NCBI GenBank assembly: GCA_029202385.1 | Contig: CP119314.1 | Span: 1,552,501 to 1,616,500, forward strand | Origin: Candidatus Sphingomonas phytovorans | GTDB taxonomy: Bacteria > Pseudomonadota > Alphaproteobacteria > Sphingomonadales > Sphingomonadaceae | DNA: 64,000 bases | Reading direction: 5' to 3' | Position numbers and translations under genes: made by a program | Shown here: one piece after another, positions 7,872 to 15,696 of the stretch | Position numbering within the stretch: the stretch's first letter is position 1 | Layout of the letters: every line of letters starts with the position of its first letter | Notes under the pieces: generated by a model | Databases searched by the model: none | What the model saw: only the letters and a program-made list of their open reading frames with translations | Told to the model about the DNA's origin: nothing

Positions 7872-9373
7872 GCGGGAACGACATACGCACCGTCGCGATC
7901 CTCGGCGGCACTGTCGCCGGCTGGATGGCAGCCGCGGCGCTCGCCCGGCGGCTGCCGCACCATCGCTACCGGATCATGGTGGTCCAGACCGACCGCGACG
8001 GTGACGGCCTGGGCGATTTCGGCGCGACACTGACGGCACTGCCATCAATCGCGCCCTTTCATGAATCCATCGGCATCGACGAGAACCTGCTGCTACGCGC
8101 GACGCGGGGCAGCTTTGCGTTGGGCGTCGCCTTCTCCGGCTGGGCCGCAAGCGAAACTACCCATTTCCTGCCGTTCGGCGCGGTCGGCGCCCCGCTCGGA
8201 CCGGTTGCCTTCCATCAGTTGCTGACGCGCCTGCGCCGGGAAGGCCGCGCGGTCAGGGCCGCTGACTATTCGATCGCCGCCATCGCCGCCCAGGCAAGCC
8301 GCTTCGCCCGTCCTTCCACCGACGGGCATGGCGTGCTCTCACACTATGCCTATGGCCTGCATCTCGACACGTCGGCCTATCTCAGAGCGATGCGGACGAC
8401 CGCCGAGGCGCATGGCGCCCACGTTGCGGCCGCCCTTTTCCGCCGCGCCATCATGGACGCCTCGGGCGGGATCGCCGCGCTGGAACTCGAGAATGGCGAT
8501 TCCCTTCCGGCCCTGCTGTTCGTCGATGCCACCGGCACCGATGCGCGCCTGTGCGGCGAGGCGCTGGGAGTGGGTTTCCAGAGCTGGCGACAATGGTTGC
8601 CTTGCGACCACGCCACCGCCAGGCGCATCTTCGATCAGTCCGATCCGTCGCCATTCGGTCATGTCGAGGCGCAGTCGGCCGGCTGGCAGAACGGCACCCC
8701 TTTGGTTGGAGAGGCCGGCCGGTTGCTCTGCTGGAGCAGTGCATTCGGCAATGCGCCGTCCTGCGCCGGGAGCAATGAACCGGTCCACGGAATGGCCTTC
8801 GAAAACGGTCGGCGTATCACACCCTGGCACCGCAACTGTGTCGCGATCGGCGCCGCCGCATGCGTGCTTGAGCCCTTGCACCCGGTCGGGCTCCATCTCG
8901 TCCAGAGCGCGCTCGCCCGGCTCGTCGCCCTTTTCCCCGATACAGCCGAGGCACCGGTGGAAGCGGCCGAATATAACCGGATGACCATCAACGAGATGGA
9001 AAGCGCCCGCGACTTCCTGATCGCCCAATATGTCACGAATGGACGCGTCGGCGAGCCCTTCTGGGATGCGGTCCGGTCCATCGCCTCTCCCGATCGCCTG
9101 TTCTACAAGCTCGCCTTGTTCGCGGGCGGAGGGCGCATGCCGATGTACGATGACGAGGTGTTCGAGGAAGCCGACTGGATCGCGTTGCTCGACGCGCAGG
9201 GAGTACGGCCGCGTCGCCACGACGCACTGGCCGGCATCGTGCCGATCGAACGGATCGAGCAGCATCTTACCCGGCTGCGCGAGGCGATCATCGCCGGCGT
9301 GAAGACCATGCCATCGCATGCCGAGTATCTCAGGCGCGCCCATGCGGCGCCCCCGCGCGGTGCCGCCGCATGA
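7868..9373 (+). CDS. degenerate tryptophan halogenase paralogue 2
   Basis: A 501-residue paralogue of its two neighbours, starting at ATG 7868 in a 4-nt overlap with the preceding stop. Fold landmarks align along the whole length, but the catalytic residues are gone. The PrnA Lys79 position is Ala84 (GSFALG, codon GCG at 8117-8119), and the Glu/Ser pair is H338-P339 (EPLHPVGL). The WxWxIP motif has become GWQNGTPL, the third glycine of the dinucleotide motif is Thr (LGGTVAGWM, 12-20), and the GVGEAT flavin motif is lost. The reading frame is intact, without frameshifts, and has ordinary codon use, so the protein is presumably made. It may be a structural partner of the active paralogues, a flavin reductant shuttle or a binding protein. 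Family membership is certain; function is unknown. Confidence 0.88.
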   Translation: MSGNDIRTVAILGGTVAGWMAAAALARRLPHHRYRIMVVQTDRDGDGLGDFGATLTALPSIAPFHESIGIDENLLLRATRGSFALGVAFSGWAASETTHFLPFGAVGAPLGPVAFHQLLTRLRREGRAVRAADYSIAAIAAQASRFARPSTDGHGVLSHYAYGLHLDTSAYLRAMRTTAEAHGAHVAAALFRRAIMDASGGIAALELENGDSLPALLFVDATGTDARLCGEALGVGFQSWRQWLPCDHATARRIFDQSDPSPFGHVEAQSAGWQNGTPLVGEAGRLLCWSSAFGNAPSCAGSNEPVHGMAFENGRRITPWHRNCVAIGAAACVLEPLHPVGLHLVQSALARLVALFPDTAEAPVEAAEYNRMTINEMESARDFLIAQYVTNGRVGEPFWDAVRSIASPDRLFYKLALFAGGGRMPMYDDEVFEEADWIALLDAQGVRPRRHDALAGIVPIERIEQHLTRLREAIIAGVKTMPSHAEYLRRAHAAPPRGAAA

Positions 9374-10905
9374 GCGCGCCGGTGCCGGTCCGCAGTGTTG
9401 TCATCGTCGGCGGTGGCACTGCCGGCTGGATGGCGGCGACGGCCCTCTCCCGCCTCATCCGCACCGGGGTATCGGTGACGCTGGTCGAATCCGACGCAAT
9501 CGCCACGGTTGGGGTCGGCGAGGCGACGATCCCGCCGATCCGCAACTTCAACGGACTGCTCGGGATCGACGAGAATGACTTCCTCGCGAAGACCAGCGGC
9601 TCGATCAAACTCGGCATCGACTTCGTCGACTGGACGCGCGAAGGGCATCGCTACACGCACCCCTTTGGCGAATTCGGCTTCGATATCGAGGGTGTGAAGT
9701 TCCATCATTTCTGGCGCAAGCTCTACACGGCGGGCCAGGCGAGCTGGATCGAGGACTATAATCTCTGCGCCACCGCGCAGAAGCTCGGCCGCTTCACCCT
9801 GCCAGTCGCCGATCCGGCCTCGGTGCTCTCGCGGCTGACCTATGCCTATCATTTCGACGCATCGCTCTATGCCCTTTATCTGCGCGCCTATGCCGAAGCG
9901 CGAGGCGTGGTACGGATCGAGGGCAAGGTCGAGGACGTCATGCTGCGGAGCATCGACGGGCATGTCGAAGCAATCCGGCTTGAAGGCGACCGCCGAATCG
10001 AGGGCGAATTGTTCGTCGACTGCACCGGTTTTCGCGGGTTGCTGATCGAAGGCGTACTGCAGACCGGGTTCGAATCCTGGAAGCAGTGGCTGCAATGCGA
10101 CCGGGCGGTCGCGGTGCCTTCGGCGAGCCCGGGCCGCGCGATCACGCCTTTCACTCAATCGACCGCGCGTCGCGCCGGCTGGCAATGGCGCATCCCGCTT
10201 CAACACCGCGTCGGCAACGGTTATGTCTATTGCAGCACGGATATCAGCGACGACGAGGCAGCCGCCGCTTTGCTCGCCAACCTTGACGGCGAGCCCCTGC
10301 GCGATCCGATGCTGATCCGGTTCGAGGCCGGCCGGCGCAAGCTGGCATGGAATCGCAACGTGGTCGCGCTCGGCCTTGCCTCCGGCTTTGTCGAGCCGCT
10401 GGAATCGACCAGCATCCACATGATCCAGACTGGCGTGTCGAAGCTGATGGCGCTGTTCCCCGACCGCGGCTTCTCGCCCGTCGAGCGTGACGAATATAAT
10501 CGCCAGACCCAGGTCCAGATGGAGCAGATCCGCGACTTCGTGATCCTGCACTACCACGCCAACGAGCGCACCGAGGGCGACCTGTGGCGCCGCGTGCGCG
10601 ACATGGCAGTCCCCGAGACGCTTGCGCGAAAACTCGATCTGTTCCGCAATCGCGGGCGCTTCTTCCGGTACGACGACGAACTGTTCGCGGATTCGAGCTG
10701 GATCGCGGTCCTGCTTGGCCAGAACGTCATGCCCGCCGGCTGGGACCCGCTGGCCGACGCGGTCGCCCCGGCGCTGGTGCGCCAGCGGCTCGACCGGATC
10801 CGCGAAGTATTCCGTCGCGCCGCCGAGGCGATGCCACGCCATGAGGACTGGGTTGCCCGCAACTGTCCTGCGTTGGGGATTCCTGTTGCAAGAAGGACCG
10901 CGTGA
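9370..10905 (+). CDS. tryptophan halogenase family flavoprotein 3
   Basis: A 511-residue flavin-dependent halogenase-family protein, with ATG 9370 overlapping the preceding stop by 4 nt. All hallmarks are present: VGGGTAGWM (13-21), GVGEATIPPI (48-57), catalytic Lys K80 in GSIKLG, WQWRIPLQHRVGNG, and EPLESTSIHMIQ. It is closely similar to the first gene of the operon (shared AGWQWRIPLQHRVGNG and EPLESTSIH segments), pointing to duplication. A separate flavin reductase would be needed and none is seen nearby. It ends 23 bp from the convergent LytTR gene, with no clear terminator between them. Confidence 0.92.
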   Translation: MSAPVPVRSVVIVGGGTAGWMAATALSRLIRTGVSVTLVESDAIATVGVGEATIPPIRNFNGLLGIDENDFLAKTSGSIKLGIDFVDWTREGHRYTHPFGEFGFDIEGVKFHHFWRKLYTAGQASWIEDYNLCATAQKLGRFTLPVADPASVLSRLTYAYHFDASLYALYLRAYAEARGVVRIEGKVEDVMLRSIDGHVEAIRLEGDRRIEGELFVDCTGFRGLLIEGVLQTGFESWKQWLQCDRAVAVPSASPGRAITPFTQSTARRAGWQWRIPLQHRVGNGYVYCSTDISDDEAAAALLANLDGEPLRDPMLIRFEAGRRKLAWNRNVVALGLASGFVEPLESTSIHMIQTGVSKLMALFPDRGFSPVERDEYNRQTQVQMEQIRDFVILHYHANERTEGDLWRRVRDMAVPETLARKLDLFRNRGRFFRYDDELFADSSWIAVLLGQNVMPAGWDPLADAVAPALVRQRLDRIREVFRRAAEAMPRHEDWVARNCPALGIPVARRTA

Positions 10906-10928
10906 TAACGGCCTTGGGCAAGCCGAGG

Positions 10929-12491
10929 TTACCCCGTGGACACCTCGTTCGTCCCTAACAGAGCGACAATGCCCTTCCAGTAGGTACGTCCGATCGGGAG
11001 ACGCGTGCCGCCGGCAAGTTCGATGGTCCGGCCGGTTCTTCCGGCCCGGTGGAGCACCGCGATCTTCTCTTGGTTGACTGCGTGGCTGCGATGGACACGG
11101 AGGAAACTGCCCGGCGCCAGGCGCAGGATCGTCGCGAGATTGATCGTCGCCAGCAACTCCCGCCCATCGACAAGATGGATGACGCTGTAATCGTCGTCCG
11201 CCTGCACATGAAGGATGTCGCGGAGCGCCACGCGTTGCTGCGAGCTCCCATTGGGAATGACGATAAGGTCTTCGCGCTGAGGAGACGCCGGCGCGACGAG
11301 TGTAATGTTTTCGGTGGGGCGCAGCGCCCGGACAGCCAACGGAATCTGCCACGCGAACAGCACGACAAAGATAAGGTAGTAAGTGAAATCGAGGAATTCC
11401 GGGCTTCCCGAAAGGGCCAGTGCGACGATGCAGCCAAGTGCCACCCGACGCGCATGCGCCGCCCCGCGCACCGTACCCGCGGCAGCCGAGACCAGCGCTC
11501 CCGACATGCCGGCGCGAAACGCCCATACCGCTTTTGCATCCCACCATGGCAGGAGCAGGCAGGCGCCCGCCAGCCCCAGCATCACCATCGCGAGGATCGC
11601 GACACGGGTCCGCCACCCGCGCACGAGGGAAAGCGCGGCGGCGGTCACGAGCAGGCCGGCCAGCGTCGCCAATCCGGCCAGCGCAGCCAGCCGCGCGAGT
11701 TGCCAGGGATAGGGATAGGCGAGTGCGAGCTTGCTGGTCTCGATCGCCGCCTGCAGCACTATCGTGCCGGCCAGAATCAGGAAGATCGCCGTGCCGCCGC
11801 CACGCCGGCGCCTGATCAGCCAGAGCAACAGGTTCGCGACAAACGCGAAGAGGAGCAGTCCTATGACGATCAGCGTCGGCAGATAATGGATCACGATGGT
11901 CCTGTCCGCGCCCTCGAACGGCCCGACCGACAGGTGATGGATCGGCCTTGCCACCGGTGCCCAGAGATGCTGCGCGGACAAACGGATCGCGACGATGTTC
12001 GGGCCAGGGCGCACCAGTTCCGGCGGTATCAGGACAACGGCATCGAACTGGCCCGGCGTTTCAAGCGCCCGGCTCTCACCCACCATGCCATTGCGGCCGA
12101 TCAGCACGCCGTTCCAGCGCACCTCGGCACTCGCCATCGCCGTGATGTGGACGGCAAGCGGCATGTCGGATCGTCGGCGAACGCCCGAATAGACGGCCTT
12201 CAGCACGCTCATTTTCCCGGCCAGGGAAAGCGTGGAGACGTCGACCGGCCGGCACCGGTCGGAGGCCGGACAGGAGAACCAGTCGAGCCGCGGCGCCAAC
12301 GCGGCCGGCGCCGGTCCCGGAGTCAGCACTGCTCCCATCAGCGCGGCCAGGCCGGCGACGATGAGGGCGAAGGCAGCGCGATACCCGCGCAGACGTTCAC
12401 CGACTGCGATGGTCGTCCACCGAAAGTTGCTTGGTGCGTCGCGCGGTCCGGCGTCAGGCCCGGGGCTCGCTGATGAAGGGGTCCGCGTCAT
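10929..12491 (-). CDS. membrane-bound LytTR transcriptional regulator
   Basis: A 520-residue protein starting at ATG 12491 with GGAGGAAG upstream. A first transmembrane helix (about 38-58) is followed by a periplasmic beta-rich region (about 70-195; it includes RWNGVLIGRNG and PGPNIVAIRLS, resembling a jelly-roll ligand-binding module). About seven more membrane helices (about 205-395) then lead to a C-terminal LytTR DNA-binding domain (about 415-515) with HVQADDDYSVIHL and SFLRVHRSHAVN. The architecture predicts a one-component sensor that binds DNA directly from the membrane. The ligand is unknown. Its neighbours, the halogenase operon and the serine hydrolase divergent by 59 bp, are candidates for control. 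Confidence 0.85.
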   Translation of the reverse strand: MTRTPSSASPGPDAGPRDAPSNFRWTTIAVGERLRGYRAAFALIVAGLAALMGAVLTPGPAPAALAPRLDWFSCPASDRCRPVDVSTLSLAGKMSVLKAVYSGVRRRSDMPLAVHITAMASAEVRWNGVLIGRNGMVGESRALETPGQFDAVVLIPPELVRPGPNIVAIRLSAQHLWAPVARPIHHLSVGPFEGADRTIVIHYLPTLIVIGLLLFAFVANLLLWLIRRRRGGGTAIFLILAGTIVLQAAIETSKLALAYPYPWQLARLAALAGLATLAGLLVTAAALSLVRGWRTRVAILAMVMLGLAGACLLLPWWDAKAVWAFRAGMSGALVSAAAGTVRGAAHARRVALGCIVALALSGSPEFLDFTYYLIFVVLFAWQIPLAVRALRPTENITLVAPASPQREDLIVIPNGSSQQRVALRDILHVQADDDYSVIHLVDGRELLATINLATILRLAPGSFLRVHRSHAVNQEKIAVLHRAGRTGRTIELAGGTRLPIGRTYWKGIVALLGTNEVSTG

Positions 12492-12550
12492 GGCGCTTCC
12501 TCCTCAGGCAAGCGGCATGATCTTGGCAAGGGACCGAAAGAGGCTCGACG

Positions 12551-13663
12551 ATGAATTTACGAAGGACGAAAATGGGCGTGACGTCAGGATTCACCCGCCG
12601 GACCATGCTTGCCGGCGGGAGCGCCCTGCTGGCGAGCCGGGCGATGGCCGGATTCGCCCCGCGAGCCCTCGACATGCCGGAACCGGCGAGATCGATCATC
12701 GACGCAATGGTTCGCGATCACGGCTTTCAGGGTGTCGTCCTGCTAGGCCGGGGCGGAACTCCACGATTCTCCCACGCGGTCGGATCGGCCGATATCGCTC
12801 GCGGCACGACGATGACGGTCGCCACGCCGTTTCGGATCGCCTCCGTCTCCAAACGGCTGACGTCCGTGGCGGTCATGCGGCTCATCGAACGCAACCAGCT
12901 GGCTCTCGATGCACCAATCACCAGCTATCTGCCCGATTACCGCGCCGACACCGGTGCACGCGTGACCTTGCGCCGCCTCCTCTGCAACAGCAGCGGCGTG
13001 CCGAACCTCTTCCTTCCGGCGCTCCGCGCGGACTCGTTACTCGTGGCGGCCGAGATGCCAGTCTCCGAGGCAATCCGACGCTTCTCCTCAGGAGACCTTG
13101 CTTTCGAACCAGGGGCTCGGTTCGACTATGCAATGACCAACTGGTTCATCGTGCTCGGCATCATCGAAGCAGTGACCGGCATGACCTATGACGCCGCAAT
13201 GCGTGTTCTCGTGACGGGGCCGCTTGGACTGACGGCAACCACGCTGGATCAGTCGCCCCGCACTGCCAGATCCTATCGCAGTGTTTCGCCTACCGTCGAA
13301 TGGATCGACAGTTGCCCCGCCTACCGGGCGGCAGGCGGCGGCTATTTCAGCACGGCGCTCGACCTGCTCCATTTCGCCCACCGGGTCTATGATACAGGCT
13401 TCCTCTCGCCCGCATCCCGCTCGGCGCTGACCAGGGTGGAAATCGCCAGCGATTCCTACGCACTCGGCGGCCGCATCCGCCAGGTGCCGATCGACGGCAA
13501 AACTGTCGTCGCCGCATGGGAAACCGGCAATATCGCCGGGTATCGGTCAGTTCTCGGGCACCGGCTCGATGGACAGGGTTCAGTTGTGATCCTCAACAAC
13601 ACGGCGATATCGCAAAGGGCGATGGACGAATTCGCCGAAGCCCTGTTGCGGCTCCGGGTCTAA
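12551..13663 (+). CDS. serine hydrolase, beta-lactamase class C fold, Tat-exported
   Basis: A 370-residue protein with a twin-arginine signal (TRRTMLAGGSALLASRAMA, about 15-33), so it is probably exported folded. The beta-lactamase (PF00144) domain has the nucleophile motif SVSK (IASVSKRLTSV) and the lid segment RRLLCNSSGVPN. The second motif, usually Tyr-x-Asn, reads YAMTN: the Tyr is kept and the Asn is replaced by Met. This family includes D-aminopeptidases, esterases and penicillin-binding-like hydrolases; the altered motif argues against a true beta-lactamase. The start ATG 12551 has AGAGG upstream. It is divergent from the LytTR regulator, which may control it. Confidence 0.85.
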   Translation: MNLRRTKMGVTSGFTRRTMLAGGSALLASRAMAGFAPRALDMPEPARSIIDAMVRDHGFQGVVLLGRGGTPRFSHAVGSADIARGTTMTVATPFRIASVSKRLTSVAVMRLIERNQLALDAPITSYLPDYRADTGARVTLRRLLCNSSGVPNLFLPALRADSLLVAAEMPVSEAIRRFSSGDLAFEPGARFDYAMTNWFIVLGIIEAVTGMTYDAAMRVLVTGPLGLTATTLDQSPRTARSYRSVSPTVEWIDSCPAYRAAGGGYFSTALDLLHFAHRVYDTGFLSPASRSALTRVEIASDSYALGGRIRQVPIDGKTVVAAWETGNIAGYRSVLGHRLDGQGSVVILNNTAISQRAMDEFAEALLRLRV

Positions 13664-13700
13664 TCAGACCCGGCCCGGTCCGTGGGTACCGGCCTACCGC

Positions 13701-14438
13701 CTATCGCATGAAGAATTCCACGGGCACGACCAGTTCGATCGAAGCGCCCGGCTTGTCAGCCGGTGGCTTGGGCAAGGGCTGTGCCCGTTTCGGCAGGGTG
13801 ACCGCTTCCCGGTCGAGGGCATCGAAACCGGAACTGCGCTCCAGGCGTGACGACAGGACCCTGCCCTCCCTGTCCATCACGAAGCGGACATAGGGCACTC
13901 CCTGCTGGCGACGCGCCATCGCCGAGACCGGATATCGACGATTCTTGTTGAGATGGGCAAGCATCCGCCCCTCCCAGCTATCCGGTGCATTGCTCGACAC
14001 CTGCGGTGCCGGCTGGGCCGGAATCGATCGGGGCGCCGCTGTCTCCGGCTCCTTGGGGCCGGGGTCTACTGGCTTCGGGACCGGGATGGGCACCGGCACA
14101 CTCACATCTGCGGACGCCATCGTACGTTCCACCGGCTCGGCTCTCGGAGGCTCTGGCCGCTGCGCCTTCTTTTCGACCAGCTTCGGATTCTCCTTCGGCG
14201 GCGTTTCAGGCTGCGAGGCGAGCGGCAGCAGGGTCACAACCAATGGTGCGGACGGTGCAGGCAGCGATCGACGATGGTTGAACGTCAGGAAGATGCCTGC
14301 GAGAAATGCTGCACAGATCAGCGCCGTTCCAGCAAGCGCGAAGGCTCGCCGCGAGGCAGGCGGCGCATAGCCGTGACGGTGCGCCAAAGCCTCGCCATCC
14401 GGCATCGCAACCGCTGGGACCCGTTCACCCGGAAACAT
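13701..14438 (-). CDS. tonB: TonB energy transducer
   Basis: A 245-residue TonB protein: a cytoplasmic N-terminus, one transmembrane helix (about 31-52), a Pro/Lys/Glu-rich periplasmic spacer (about 60-150, with PVPIPVPKPVDPGP), and a C-terminal TonB domain (about 155-245) with NRRYPVSAMARRQQG and YVRFVMDREGRVL. It transfers proton-motive force from ExbB-ExbD to receptors. No exbB or exbD is found in the window. The start overlaps the end of the PepSY gene by 14 nt, so it is translationally coupled and is the last gene of the siderophore-uptake operon. It probably serves that receptor specifically. Confidence 0.92.
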   Translation of the reverse strand: MFPGERVPAVAMPDGEALAHRHGYAPPASRRAFALAGTALICAAFLAGIFLTFNHRRSLPAPSAPLVVTLLPLASQPETPPKENPKLVEKKAQRPEPPRAEPVERTMASADVSVPVPIPVPKPVDPGPKEPETAAPRSIPAQPAPQVSSNAPDSWEGRMLAHLNKNRRYPVSAMARRQQGVPYVRFVMDREGRVLSSRLERSSGFDALDREAVTLPKRAQPLPKPPADKPGASIELVVPVEFFMR

Positions 14439-15684
14439 GAACTTCTTTCATCGTGCCGGGCTTGCGTCGTGCCATTCCAGGCGCCCGAGTGCGCGCGCCC
14501 TGCGCGATACGTTTCTTCCACCAGATCGTTATGCCGGTGATCGACAACAACGCCACGACGATGCCGGCGATGCAGATCAGGATGCGCCCCGCAATCCCTG
14601 CGACCTGGCCCGTATGTATCGGGAACATCAGGTCAGCGACCACATCGCCCGCCTTGCCCCCGCCGGCTCGCTCGACGAACAGGATGCGGCCATTCGTGCC
14701 GGAAACGAAAATACTCGAATCGCCGAAGCCGGGTTGATGCTTGCGACCGAAACGAACCATGTAGAGGCCTTGGTCACGCGCGGCATAGACTAGGCTGACC
14801 GGATCGAACCAGCCACGGCGCCTGGCCTCAGCTTGGGCCCTCGCGACAGCGACATCCCAATCTATAATCACAGAGGGCGTTACTGATGGCGCAGGCCTGT
14901 CCCAAATGCTCGGACTGGTTGGCAACAGCGCGGAGAGCGCCGGCCGGAACACCTCGGCGTTGAGGTTCAGGGCGACGCTCGACAATGCAATCAGGAACAG
15001 CACCGGCCATAGCCACAGGCCGGATGCGCGATGAAGATCAAGGTTGAGACGATAGCCGCCCGCGCCGCGCTTGATGCGCCATATCGGCCGCCATTTGGTC
15101 CAGAACGGTCCCCCGCGGGGCAAGGTGAGATAAAAGCCGAGGAAGCAATCCAGCATCCACGCGAGCGCTACGCCGCCCATCAGCCAGCTTCCCCAGATAC
15201 CCGGCAGGTGCAGCGAATAATGGAGCGTGTAGAGAAATGGCATCAGGTGAGCGCGATCCAGCCGTGCCGCACCGCGCAACCGACGCCCGAGGATCGCACC
15301 ATCCGCAGGGTCAACGAATATCTGGTTGTAGGCGGGTGCCTTCTGCGCTCCCGGTCGCTGACCGACATATAGGCTGACGCTCTCGCCCGGTGCGGCAGGG
15401 AGAACGATACTCGATACCGCCACGGTCGGATCAGCCCGCTCGATCCGCTCGACGATCCGTGACGGGGAAAAGGCCGGTCCCGAGACCTGCTCGACATGGA
15501 ACAGGCTCGGGTTGAGCCAGGCGTCCAGTTCGGACTGGAATGCAAGCAGACTGCCGGTCAACCCGGCGATGATGAGGAAACCGGCCATCGCCAGCCCCAC
15601 ATAACGATGCAATGCCACCAGCAACGGCCGGGCACGTGCTGCACCGCCGCTGCTGCGGGCCCGATGAACGGCGGACGTTGCCAC
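14425..15684 (-). CDS. PepSY-associated membrane protein (siderophore reduction)
   Basis: A 419-residue inner-membrane protein of the PepSY_TM family with four transmembrane segments (about 25-50, 150-180, 210-235, 365-390). Conserved histidines near the membrane (LHRYVGLAMAG, LHYSLHLPG, DLHRASGLWL, FPIHTGQVAG) resemble haem-binding positions of FoxB/PiuB-type proteins. Relatives reduce ferric siderophores in the periplasm to release iron. It lies 12 bp after the siderophore receptor and overlaps tonB by 14 nt, which fits that role. The biochemical step is inferred from family and context. Confidence 0.88.
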   Translation of the reverse strand: MATSAVHRARSSGGAARARPLLVALHRYVGLAMAGFLIIAGLTGSLLAFQSELDAWLNPSLFHVEQVSGPAFSPSRIVERIERADPTVAVSSIVLPAAPGESVSLYVGQRPGAQKAPAYNQIFVDPADGAILGRRLRGAARLDRAHLMPFLYTLHYSLHLPGIWGSWLMGGVALAWMLDCFLGFYLTLPRGGPFWTKWRPIWRIKRGAGGYRLNLDLHRASGLWLWPVLFLIALSSVALNLNAEVFRPALSALLPTSPSIWDRPAPSVTPSVIIDWDVAVARAQAEARRRGWFDPVSLVYAARDQGLYMVRFGRKHQPGFGDSSIFVSGTNGRILFVERAGGGKAGDVVADLMFPIHTGQVAGIAGRILICIAGIVVALLSITGITIWWKKRIAQGARTRAPGMARRKPGTMKEVHVSG

Positions 15685-15696
15685 GAAACGGATCGA

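Noticed and set aside
9103..11616. Long minus-strand open frame across the third halogenase gene and the end of the LytTR gene
   Set aside because: It runs antisense to a gene with complete family motifs and out of frame with the LytTR gene.
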